IMG/VR virus record: IMGVR_UViG_3300024346_010589
Coordinates: 1-64,000 of that record
DNA: 64,000 nucleotides
Strand: one strand, 5' to 3'
Source of the DNA: a virus
In this document: in pieces, positions 16,499 to 23,892 of the stretch
Position numbering within the stretch: position 1 is the first letter of the stretch
How the letters are laid out: the number at the start of each line of letters is the position of its first letter
The notes under the pieces: generated by a model
What the model was told of the DNA's origin: nothing
Database searches by the model: none
What the model saw: only the letters and a program-made list of their open reading frames with translations
Translations under genes and position numbers: made by a program

Positions 16499-17376
16499 CT
16501 TTCGTCCCATGTAAATAAATCTAAACCTAATATATCTTCTTCTGAATCGATGAAGTTTTGTTTTGTTTGCGGCTTTGCTATAAAATCATAATCTTTTAAA
16601 TACTGGGTCTTTTCAGCCATTGATTTGTCTTCTGTGTATTCCATTTTTTGTTTGCCGTGGTGTTCTATTGAAATTTTTGCATTTTTATTAACTTTATAAT
16701 GATAGAAGCAAAGTTCTTCTTGACTTATATTTACACTAGTTTTGTTTTTACTGGGAGGGAAGTGGGGCGAGTTTTTGTATATCAAGTTTGCGTTTTGAGC
16801 ATTGAATATATATTTAGGGCCAACCCTTGAGAATTCATCTAAGCATTTTGTCTTCTGCGCCACCAAGTCGCCGACATGAATAAACACAGATTCAAAAAAC
16901 TTACAACCTAATAACGAAATATCTTGTTTGTTTTTATCTAAAAAACTTGTAATGTTGTCGTGTTTGTCGCTATAATAAAATTCATCACAATCTATGGTTG
17001 ATACTCTATCGTATTTTTTAGCATAATTTTTATAAAAGTGATTGAGAGCGGTGGCTTGCTCGTGAGCATTAATCTGATGATGCTCTAAGTAATTTCCGTT
17101 TTTATTCTTAGGCAGCCATTTAATAAAAGTGCAGTAATCCTTATACCTTTCCCTTATTTTGTCGTAGTATCGGTAGATTTCTTTGTAAGGTATGTCTCCG
17201 ACGATAGGGATGTCTATCTCTCGTTTAGTATCCCTTTGTAAGCAGGGAATCCCTGCATGGGAGCTTTCATAAAAATAAAAATGATCTACGCCGAAATCAA
17301 TATGATACTTCAACCATTCCTCAAAATGAAAAAGATTAGGCCTGAAGAACAAATGAGTGAATATGCAAAATTTCAT
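16495..17376 (-). CDS. GT92/GT2_4-like glycosyltransferase
   Basis: A 293-residue protein. FEEWLKYHIDFGVDHFYFYES (residues 19-39) is the hallmark of the GT92 and Glyco_tranf_2_4 families, where the E-W-x-x-Y-H helix is conserved. RVSTIDCDEFYY provides the DxDE metal site. The next block, CKFFESVFIHVG, and the late ELCFYHYKVN fit as well. Members add galactose to N-glycan cores in animals or act in bacterial polysaccharide loci. It overlaps neighbours by 4 nt on both sides. Confidence 0.7.
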   Translation of the reverse strand: MKFCIFTHLFFRPNLFHFEEWLKYHIDFGVDHFYFYESSHAGIPCLQRDTKREIDIPIVGDIPYKEIYRYYDKIRERYKDYCTFIKWLPKNKNGNYLEHHQINAHEQATALNHFYKNYAKKYDRVSTIDCDEFYYSDKHDNITSFLDKNKQDISLLGCKFFESVFIHVGDLVAQKTKCLDEFSRVGPKYIFNAQNANLIYKNSPHFPPSKNKTSVNISQEELCFYHYKVNKNAKISIEHHGKQKMEYTEDKSMAEKTQYLKDYDFIAKPQTKQNFIDSEEDILGLDLFTWDER

Positions 17377-18011
17377 TTGTCGTAATTAAATAATTCAAAA
17401 TCTTTTTTGTAATAATTATACATCTTATCTTTTAACTCACTCGACCACATGGCTTCTTTTTTGAACGTCTTTGAATTATATGCATGGGGTAGGTCAAACT
17501 GATTTATGCCAATACTAGACCAAGCCTTATTGAGGTCTTCGTGGAGGTTTTCAAAGCGACCAATAAAATCACAAGTGAATTCAGGCTTTATTGTGTCTGT
17601 GAAATAATGACCGCCATTTAAATGAGGAAAAAATTCAAACTGTGGTAAAGTGTGGTATTCATCATATTCGCTCCATAAGTTTTTATTCTTGTTGCGATAA
17701 TCGAGATTGGTAGTTAGCGAAACATATTCCTCAAATGGTACTGATCTTTCTTTATTGTAAAATGGTAAGCCGCCTTCTTTTTCAAATTTCAACTCGCCCC
17801 ATTTCCATGCAGATACGAAACGGTCATACGGGTTACGAACAACAGAGAATACATAATAGTCGGGGTGCTCGTTTAAGAAATGAGAGAAGCCGCGTTTTCT
17901 TGGAACTTTTTGGGGTATATCTATGTCAGCTCCGGACAAAAGTCTCTCAATTGAAGTGCCAGCAGCTTTAGGGATATGAAGGAAAATGCATTTATACCTG
18001 TGGCTAATCAT
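17373..18011 (-). CDS. sulfotransferase (Sulfotransfer_2 type), second of four
   Basis: A 212-residue enzyme with IFLHIPKAAGTSIERLL (5'-phosphosulfate loop, residues 9-25) and VFSVVRNPYDRFVSAWKWG (3'-phosphate region, near 53-71). FIGRFENLHEDLNKA near 150-164 is the usual family block. It closely follows the layout of the gene at 5319 but the two have diverged widely. One base separates it from the fucosyltransferase-like gene at 18012, so sulfation and fucose transfer may be coupled; the link is inference. Confidence 0.87.
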   Translation of the reverse strand: MISHRYKCIFLHIPKAAGTSIERLLSGADIDIPQKVPRKRGFSHFLNEHPDYYVFSVVRNPYDRFVSAWKWGELKFEKEGGLPFYNKERSVPFEEYVSLTTNLDYRNKNKNLWSEYDEYHTLPQFEFFPHLNGGHYFTDTIKPEFTCDFIGRFENLHEDLNKAWSSIGINQFDLPHAYNSKTFKKEAMWSSELKDKMYNYYKKDFELFNYDK

Positions 18012-18875
18012 TTAATAACACTTCTCCTGAAAATTTATATGAAAATTTGGCATGCCTTTGTATACGCAGAACTCATTAAATCGACTAAAGTTCTTGAATA
18101 GAAAATTAGTCTCCTGTAGTAAATAGAAATCAACAAGAGCTTCTTTGGCTATTTTTGTCTTACCGTAAACTTCTTCTAATTTTAACTGCTCCTCCGTTGA
18201 GCCTTCTCCTATTTCGTGGCCGGTGCCGCAACCCGGAGGGGCAAAATACCTATCTATTGAAATAGTATTTGGAAATTGATCCTTGAATATATCCACGAAT
18301 TTGCTCGAATCAGAAGCTATAAAAAATTTATAATCCTTGCAGGATTTCAAAAAAGCACGAGGAGCGTTAAAGAGTATATCGTCGATCTTTTCTTTATAAA
18401 ACAATACGGCATCCTTCATTGGGCGAGCGCCTTCAAATCGACTTTTAACTTCCCCGTTGGACATTCTGGCGTGAACCCCAACCATGTAATTACCTTTGAA
18501 TTTTTCCCGCACTATATCCTTGACGGTATTAGTTACTGATTCACTGGGCTTAATTCGAGAAAACGTGTTGTAGAATAACACGGTATCCTCTTTTGATTTT
18601 AAGGGGTTTTTGATTTTTACAGTTTTATTTGTATGTTTTTCTGAATCTTTTTTTAATTGATCTATAGATTCTTCATTAGTTATAATGTTTATATCGGTAT
18701 CTATAGAGCAGAAGTATTCATTAAATAGGTTTTTTTCACCTTTGCTAGACCAGTGGCCCCGCAAATCTATAAGCATATCTTGCTTTGAATTCTCGCAATG
18801 AATTAATGCATTAGTTAAGTGCCATATGGTGTCGCCCCAGCCAGCATCCCAGGAGAAATAATAATACTTGCTCAT
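18012..18875 (-). CDS. fucosyltransferase-like GT-B protein, third copy
   Basis: A 287-residue protein. It opens with YYFSWDAGWGDTIWHL, a Gly/Trp-rich start of a GT-B N-terminal domain. The sugar-nucleotide loop reads MVGVHARMSNGE, an HxR variant without the T-D of the other two copies. YKFFIASDSSKFVDIF and ALVDFYLLQETNFLFKNFSRF follow as in NodZ-type enzymes. Because the T-D is missing, the donor may not be GDP-fucose. It lies between two sulfotransferase genes. Confidence 0.5.
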   Translation of the reverse strand: MSKYYYFSWDAGWGDTIWHLTNALIHCENSKQDMLIDLRGHWSSKGEKNLFNEYFCSIDTDINIITNEESIDQLKKDSEKHTNKTVKIKNPLKSKEDTVLFYNTFSRIKPSESVTNTVKDIVREKFKGNYMVGVHARMSNGEVKSRFEGARPMKDAVLFYKEKIDDILFNAPRAFLKSCKDYKFFIASDSSKFVDIFKDQFPNTISIDRYFAPPGCGTGHEIGEGSTEEQLKLEEVYGKTKIAKEALVDFYLLQETNFLFKNFSRFNEFCVYKGMPNFHINFQEKCY

Positions 18876-19672
18876 AATATGATTTTCTCACTGCCATATT
18901 TATTAAACATTTCTTGATAATTTGGTATTTTACCATAGGCTTTTTTGCCGAATACTCTTCTGTCTGTAGATAGGAAGTTCTCTACGTTGTTTTGATCTAT
19001 TTCTATGTCTAGGTAGTTTACGATCTTGTCGAACTGAACTAATCTTTCCTCGTAGGTTGATAAGCCATAAAGATCTTCGTATTTGGAGACGATACTTTCG
19101 GGAGGAAGCAATTCGTGGTAGTGGGGTAGGTATTTTTGATACCACGCTACTCTTCTTTTGATTGGAGCCTCCTCTAGGGAGGTATAGTTAAATGAATCGA
19201 CTAAACCCTTGTTCTCTTTGTTTTCTCCAAGCTGCCACACTTGAACTTGATTGGCAAGCTGCCAGGAAATAGCGGGGTAGAATGCGCTCTCCCTGTACTG
19301 GAAGATTATTTTTATTCCATGAGCTTGGCAGTAGCAGATAAAGTTTTCGTTCCCCTCTTCCGAAGAAGTACACCACACATGCTTGACCCCGTCAAATGTG
19401 CAAAATAATGAGTCTAGGAAATCCCACAGTTTATCGTTATCTTCTGCAATGTTGTTAAACTTATTAAAGTATGGTATGTTTTTGGAGGCAGGCAAGTTGT
19501 CTGGAATCATTTTGTGTTGCTTGATAATTTCAGCATACCTAGGGTTGTGATCAAGATCTCCAGTCAACGAAGAAAGTGGCTCGTGCACAATTCTATCGTT
19601 TTTGTTGAGCGCAGAAATCAGACTAGTTGTTCCAGCCCGTTCCTGACCAAATATAACAAATTTAGAATCCAT
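18872..19672 (-). CDS. sulfotransferase (Sulfotransfer_1/3 type), third of four
   Basis: About 266 residues from the ATG at 19670-19672; a TTG two codons earlier is less likely. FVIFGQERAGTTSLISAL (near residues 5-22) is the PAPS loop of the longer sulfotransferase branch rather than the HIPK type of its neighbours. IIFQYRESAFYPAIS and SIVSKYEDLYGLS are the 3'-phosphate and late conserved blocks. It is thus a separate lineage from the other three, implying a different acceptor. It overlaps both neighbours slightly. Confidence 0.8.
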   Translation of the reverse strand: MDSKFVIFGQERAGTTSLISALNKNDRIVHEPLSSLTGDLDHNPRYAEIIKQHKMIPDNLPASKNIPYFNKFNNIAEDNDKLWDFLDSLFCTFDGVKHVWCTSSEEGNENFICYCQAHGIKIIFQYRESAFYPAISWQLANQVQVWQLGENKENKGLVDSFNYTSLEEAPIKRRVAWYQKYLPHYHELLPPESIVSKYEDLYGLSTYEERLVQFDKIVNYLDIEIDQNNVENFLSTDRRVFGKKAYGKIPNYQEMFNKYGSEKIIL

Positions 19673-20348
19673 AACCAAAGTAATCTAAATCACGAACGAA
19701 ATGATCTTCTATATATTCACGACTGTAATCAGAGTAGTAATCTCTGTAGCTCTTTTTCTTTTTATATTCGGAACTGCTATTTTTTCGCCAGTCATCGAAC
19801 CCGGAGGAGCTACTAAACCCAAAAACATCTTTTAATGCATAAAGGCATCCCTCTATGTTTTCCATTTTATAAAACTTATCAATAGCAATATCTCCATTAA
19901 TTTTTATGCGGTCAACATAGTTTTCGTAATATCCAGCGTGGAATTTTAGAATAGCTTTTTCTTCGTAGGCGTATTTGATAAAACCATCAAAGTCATCAGA
20001 CATATAATACTGGTGAAATTTCTGAACATAAGGCATCATTGGTGATTCTATATTGTTTTCAACAAAATAATCAAACTTCCATCCACCAAGATAAGAAAAC
20101 ATTGATACGACTCTATCAAATGGATTACGAACAACTGTGAACTTGAAGTAATCTTCGTAATCTGGCACGTCTTGCGCGATAGCATTAAGAGCTCTTTCGC
20201 AGGTCACGTGATATTTGTCATCATAATCCTGCTGGTTTTGGTTCTTTGCATAATCTGACTCTATGTTAGAAAGCAAATAATGCTTTACAAAAGTTCCTGC
20301 AGACTTGGGTATGTGAACGTATATAAATTTATGTTCGTGACTATACAT
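19662..20348 (-). CDS. sulfotransferase (Sulfotransfer_2 type), fourth of four
   Basis: A 228-residue enzyme. FIYVHIPKSAGTFVKHYLL (residues 8-26) is the PAPS loop and FKFTVVRNPFDRVVSMFSYLG (near 68-88) the 3'-phosphate segment. The block FYKMENIEGCLYALKDVFG is the family's late helix. With the genes at 17373 and 18872 it makes a run of three sulfotransferases within 3 kb, interrupted only by a transferase gene. The start overlaps the upstream GT8-like gene by 8 nt. Confidence 0.87.
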   Translation of the reverse strand: MYSHEHKFIYVHIPKSAGTFVKHYLLSNIESDYAKNQNQQDYDDKYHVTCERALNAIAQDVPDYEDYFKFTVVRNPFDRVVSMFSYLGGWKFDYFVENNIESPMMPYVQKFHQYYMSDDFDGFIKYAYEEKAILKFHAGYYENYVDRIKINGDIAIDKFYKMENIEGCLYALKDVFGFSSSSGFDDWRKNSSSEYKKKKSYRDYYSDYSREYIEDHFVRDLDYFGYGF

Positions 20349-21192
20349 CGATACGATCCATTACTTCTGGATTTTCTAGATTATCTAAAAGGAACTGCTT
20401 TCCGTCTTCCCCGCAAAGGTGACATAGATTGAACGCTTTATTGTCTTCTCCTTTTTGAAAGCAGGCTTGATAGTTCGCGTTCCAGATCCAGTCTAGAGGT
20501 TTATGTTCTTGAAGTATGTCTGTTTTTGTATATGCGTATCCGTACAGATCTTGATCGATGAAATCTTTTCTCTCCCCCAATACTTCTAAGACTGGATTAT
20601 CTATAAGTCCATGGCTCTTTAAAAAGTCAACGAAGTTATATTGATCTGGTAATACCTTGGTCATTTTTCTTACAACTTCTCTACCCATGACATAACAACC
20701 TAAATTTAAATTGTATTTTGGTATATCTCTGTTTGTTTTTTCATTATGCCAGTATACATTTTCATCTTCCGGTATGCTTTTTAAGTATTTCTTTAGGAAA
20801 ATTTCATTCTTCTGCACAACTGCTGGGTGGAATCCGTATCCCATAACAAAATCGTTTTCCTTGTAGGCTTCAAAAATATCTGTAGCGTCTTTACTGACAA
20901 CCATATCAAGATCAAGAAGCGCAAACTTATCATAGCTAGTCTTCATGAATTCATGCAAGAATAAAATCTTAATAAAGGTGCTCTTCTGGTAGAAGCTAAA
21001 GTTGTAATCATCTATTTCTTTGAATGCTGGGAAATCATTCATTGAGATAATCTTGAGGTCGCAATTTATCTTTGATGCGTATCTCTCTAGGGACTTTAAG
21101 CAGTGTGGCACCCACGCTACATCTTGATAGCCTGGATTTGCAAAATCCGTATCAGAGGGTAGGTTGTTAATAATATATATTACGTTACTCAT
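20341..21192 (-). CDS. GT8-like glycosyltransferase
   Basis: A 283-residue GT-A protein. NVIYIINNLPSDTDFANPGY at the start, KFALLDLDMVVSKDATDIF (DxD, near residues 91-109), YNLNLGCYVMGREVV and a late FNLCHLCGEDGK match the order of GT8-type blocks, including a C-terminal His that could bind metal. It overlaps the upstream GT2 gene by 4 nt. Sugar unknown. Confidence 0.65.
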   Translation of the reverse strand: MSNVIYIINNLPSDTDFANPGYQDVAWVPHCLKSLERYASKINCDLKIISMNDFPAFKEIDDYNFSFYQKSTFIKILFLHEFMKTSYDKFALLDLDMVVSKDATDIFEAYKENDFVMGYGFHPAVVQKNEIFLKKYLKSIPEDENVYWHNEKTNRDIPKYNLNLGCYVMGREVVRKMTKVLPDQYNFVDFLKSHGLIDNPVLEVLGERKDFIDQDLYGYAYTKTDILQEHKPLDWIWNANYQACFQKGEDNKAFNLCHLCGEDGKQFLLDNLENPEVMDRIDV

Positions 21193-22118
21193 ATCATGGT
21201 TATTTCTAAATCTTCGTCAATCAAGCCCCAGTTGTCTGGGTTCGGGTTGTCTATCATTTTGTTTCTGATGTCCAGGTCGTTAGTCTTGCGCTCCCCTTCT
21301 TGTTGCGCGTGAGGCTGCGTGGTATCGTTAGATGCTCCTTCAGATCTGTCATGATTTTGATGGTAAAAATCAGCGTCAATTGATAAACATAAATTATATA
21401 TATCTTCTTTTGCGGCAATACGATTAAGGAACTCTGTATCCATGCTATTCATGTAAACCAGCTTTTCATTAAACCCTTTGTTCTCAAGGTAGCATTCTCT
21501 GTCAACCATCATAACACCAACTGCACCGCCATAAAAAGGAAAAACTTCGCCGTTTGGCATCAATCGGCTATAGTGATTATGCTCGTGACAAATATCAACC
21601 TTCCTGGATAATTGTTGATCATATATATAATCCCTAAAAACAGAGTGATGAGATTGATCTTCACTTAAATTTCTACGACTACAAAACGCCGCCCTTGGCC
21701 AGCTCCAACCATAATCTTTAACTTCATACTCATGGTAGAACCAGTCCATAAACCTTTGACCTATCAAGGTGTCTTGATCGATTCTCGCAAAATGTTTGCC
21801 CTCCATGTTTCTGAATCCAACATTCATTGCGTGAACCTCTGAGAATGGAGAGTCTCCCTGGTGCCTGTCAGCTATCTCAGGTGACACGGTAACTATTTTA
21901 AGTAGACCTTTAGCTTCTGGGACTAATCTAGAGGATATGGACTCCCTTAAAGAGCCGCTACGAGAGCACCAATCAACCAGTAGGACTTCGGATTGATCAA
22001 CAACATTATTCTTTGCAATGATTTCACAGGCATGATTAACTGTGTTGACACAACGGCCAACCGAATCACCATTATAATTATCATTTCTAGAAACTAATAC
22101 GTAAGATATTCTTTTCAT
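21189..22118 (-). CDS. GT2-family glycosyltransferase
   Basis: A 309-residue protein with a GT2-like start (RISYVLVSRNDNYNGDS), a VLLVDWCSRSGS strand in place of the common DDGS, KHFARIDQDTLIG (DxD) and a C-terminal GGAVGVMMVDRECY followed by NSMDTEFLNRI, resembling the galactosyltransferase acceptor block. The tail after residue 265 is polar and rich in Asn/Asp. It is the second gene of the island as transcribed and overlaps the first large one by 4 nt. Confidence 0.65.
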   Translation of the reverse strand: MKRISYVLVSRNDNYNGDSVGRCVNTVNHACEIIAKNNVVDQSEVLLVDWCSRSGSLRESISSRLVPEAKGLLKIVTVSPEIADRHQGDSPFSEVHAMNVGFRNMEGKHFARIDQDTLIGQRFMDWFYHEYEVKDYGWSWPRAAFCSRRNLSEDQSHHSVFRDYIYDQQLSRKVDICHEHNHYSRLMPNGEVFPFYGGAVGVMMVDRECYLENKGFNEKLVYMNSMDTEFLNRIAAKEDIYNLCLSIDADFYHQNHDRSEGASNDTTQPHAQQEGERKTNDLDIRNKMIDNPNPDNWGLIDEDLEITMI

Positions 22119-22756
22119 GATCCTGGGACTAATCTTTTAGAGTTAAAACAGAAAACGCGATTTTGATTAGGCACTGTAACTTGTATACCTCCAATTTCTT
22201 TTAACATGTTCATGTGCATAGATCCTGGAGTGGATACGTGCTTTTCAAGATGCTTTAAGCAGTGAAAATTTATACTATTTCTGTATTGTTTATCTATGTT
22301 GTGATTGTATGTATTTGGAACTATGTAAAAAATCTTATTCATCCAGTTAAACGCATCATTTAATTTTAAAAGAATATCTTCCGAGTCGGTGACCACAAAG
22401 AAATTAGCCTTTCTCGCATTGATTTGAACTTTATTCATTTGCGCGATATAAACATTAATGTCACTAACTTTGTCGGCCTCGAGAATAACTCCCCAAGTAT
22501 GCTCAGTAATCCTTTTATTGATTCTTATTATTTCTTCGATAGCTGTTTCTGGCATAGAGCTAAGGCTATGAATTTCGTTTTCAAATTTGTAAGATTTGTA
22601 TTCCATTGTTAGTTCTTTTATTTTGTGTTGTTCAGTGTAGTATTTAAGTGATTGTTCGTAGTTTAATTCTCTATCTAGGTATTTTAATATTTGAAGGCTT
22701 TTATTTTCGTATGCTGTTTTAGCTTTATTTAGTTTTTTTTTAAAATAAGATATCAT
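22115..22756 (-). CDS. hypothetical protein at the head of the glycan island
   Basis: A 213-residue protein that I do not recognise. The N terminus is strongly basic and helical (KKKLNKAKTAYENKSLQILKYL). The middle has strands such as WGVILEADKVSDINVYI and ANFFVVTDSEDILLKL that could be part of a Rossmann-like fold. It ends abruptly at NRVFCFNSKRLVPGS, which looks like the interior of a domain, so the gene may be a truncated relative of a larger glycan enzyme. It is joined to a 33-residue ORF by a TAATG overlap. Confidence 0.6.
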   Translation of the reverse strand: MISYFKKKLNKAKTAYENKSLQILKYLDRELNYEQSLKYYTEQHKIKELTMEYKSYKFENEIHSLSSMPETAIEEIIRINKRITEHTWGVILEADKVSDINVYIAQMNKVQINARKANFFVVTDSEDILLKLNDAFNWMNKIFYIVPNTYNHNIDKQYRNSINFHCLKHLEKHVSTPGSMHMNMLKEIGGIQVTVPNQNRVFCFNSKRLVPGS

Positions 22757-22857
22757 TAAGTTGGTGGAGCTGGAGGGAGGTCAACCTTATTGACTACCAG
22801 TTTTGATAGTTTTTTGACTATTAATTTAGCGGTTTTTTTTATAATTAAAAATGCCAT
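22756..22857 (-). CDS. small basic peptide (33 aa)
   Basis: An ATG at 22855-22857 opens a 33-codon frame that ends in TAA at 22756-22758, sharing one base with the ATG of the next gene (TAATG), as many real pairs here do. The peptide starts with a hydrophobic run (MAFLIIKK), continues as a Lys/Leu/Val amphipathic helix (KLIVKKLSKLVVNKV) and ends DLPPAPPT. A GGATTAC sequence lies just upstream. The stop-start coupling and the clean amphipathic pattern argue for coding; the length argues for caution. Confidence 0.45.
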   Translation of the reverse strand: MAFLIIKKTAKLIVKKLSKLVVNKVDLPPAPPT

Positions 22858-22975
22858 TGTAATCCATAAAGTAAATTAAGCACAGTCAATTATGAATTAT
22901 TAATTAATTTAAAATCCCAAAGAAATAGAGAAAAATAAAAAATAGTTGAAATCGTACAGAGCATCGTTAGTTAGA

Positions 22976-23512
22976 TTACACATTATTGAGTATAAATTTT
23001 ACTATAATATCTCCCCTTTCTTTTTTGGAGGAGAAGGCCCATAGCCATACATAGCTGTTTCTAATGTCAGATATGGTCTTTTCGGTTTTAATTATGCTTG
23101 CTTCTATGAATTTAATGTCTGAGAACTTCATTTTATTCAAGTCTATTTTTAAATCTTTAGCTATTGAGACTAGTTTATCAATCTTATTTTCTTTTTTTGC
23201 CTCTGTTGCTTCTTGGTATGCGTCTAGTTTTTTATCATTATTGGCGACTTTATCTGGGTGAGTTTCGATTGCTATCTTTCTGTATAAGGATTTAAATTCA
23301 GGCGCAACTTCAGGCTCACCCTTCTTTTCTTTATCTTCTTTGAGTTTTTCTAGTGGGTTTTGTAGGTCGTTTCTACTGCAATAATCACAAACCTCAGAAC
23401 AAAATATAGGCACTGACTCTTCGTATATAGAGTTAACTTCCGATAACTCGTTATTGAGTTCAGAACATTTAGCCTTTAGCTTTCTTAGTAGTTTTGATTT
23501 ATAATCGTCCAA
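22976..23512 (-). CDS. J-domain protein (DnaJ-like co-chaperone)
   Basis: A 178-residue protein beginning at TTG (23510-23512). Residues 8-35 look like a coiled coil. A Cys cluster C38-x3-C42-x2-C45 might bind metal. Residues 70-110 are a J-domain core with YRKIAIETHPDKV containing the invariant HPD (85-87). The C terminus is basic. J domains stimulate DnaK, so this protein probably recruits host Hsp70, for example during replication or virion assembly. An AT-only hairpin lies immediately upstream of the start. Confidence 0.75.
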   Translation of the reverse strand: MDDYKSKLLRKLKAKCSELNNELSEVNSIYEESVPIFCSEVCDYCSRNDLQNPLEKLKEDKEKKGEPEVAPEFKSLYRKIAIETHPDKVANNDKKLDAYQEATEAKKENKIDKLVSIAKDLKIDLNKMKFSDIKFIEASIIKTEKTISDIRNSYVWLWAFSSKKERGDIIVKFILNNV

Positions 23513-23516
23513 TATA

Positions 23517-23537
23517 CAATATTATAAAATAATATTG
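23517..23537. repeat. perfect AT-rich inverted repeat before the J-domain gene
   Basis: CAATATTAT, three bases, ATAATATTG: a 9-bp perfect stem in the 29-bp gap between the small structural gene and the TTG start at 23512. It may act as a weak terminator or affect translation start. It is short and AT-only, so chance is possible. Confidence 0.5.
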
Positions 23538-23541
23538 ATAT

Positions 23542-23793
23542 TTACCCACTACTAATTTTCAAGAAATCAGAGCCATCTCTCCATACAGCCCCCCTTACCA
23601 AGGGGTCAACAGTAGGAATATTATCATAGTCAAGAATCAAATACCCCAAGCTGGCAGAAATCGAAGAAATACTTGAGCTAGAAATAGATGATGCGGAAAC
23701 CTGACCTAGGTCAGACACATCACTGTCTAGGTTCTGGAAGATTCCGCTTTCGCCGCTAGTATTGCTTAATGTGTATAATGGAACTTTTGCCAT
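23542..23793 (-). CDS. small structural (fibre or decoration-like) protein
   Basis: An 83-residue protein. The C-terminal half has IPTVDPLVRGAVWRDGSDFLKIS, a motif I recognise from many small phage virion proteins, usually in the form P-T-x-D-P-x-x-x-G-A-L-W. The N-terminal half is Ser-rich (SASSISSSSISSISAS), like fibre linkers. A GTGTAATATATAT element lies 14 bases before the ATG, the same spacing as at three other genes. Function in head or tail decoration is inferred. Confidence 0.65.
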   Translation of the reverse strand: MAKVPLYTLSNTSGESGIFQNLDSDVSDLGQVSASSISSSSISSISASLGYLILDYDNIPTVDPLVRGAVWRDGSDFLKISSG

Positions 23794-23816
23794 AATATAT
23801 ATTACACGTAAGAATT

Positions 23817-23884
23817 AAGCGCCTTGAAGATGAATATCAGAATCTTGATCAAACAAGATGATAGGGTGAATCTCCAGGGCGCTT
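23817..23884 (-). other. structured intergenic RNA between nrdB and the structural gene
   Basis: As minus-strand RNA, AAGCGCCCTGGAGA pairs with TCTTCAAGGCGCTT over 14 positions with one mismatch and one G-U. Inside the loop, ATCTTG and CAAGAT form a second 6-bp stem around TTTGAT. No clear U-tract follows, so it is not a textbook intrinsic terminator. It could end or stabilise the nrdB transcript or form a leader for the gene at 23793. Confidence 0.6.
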
Positions 23885-23892
23885 TTTAGAAT

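Noticed and set aside
3758-22857. Bacterial O-antigen operon from a host chromosome or prophage flank
   Set aside because: The operon is continuous with phage genes on both sides in the same compact style, with the same AT bias, and lacks export genes.
22890-22964. 24-codon minus-strand frame (MLCTISTIFYFSLFLW...)
   Set aside because: Too short, T-rich, no coupling to a neighbour and no clear RBS; could be chance.
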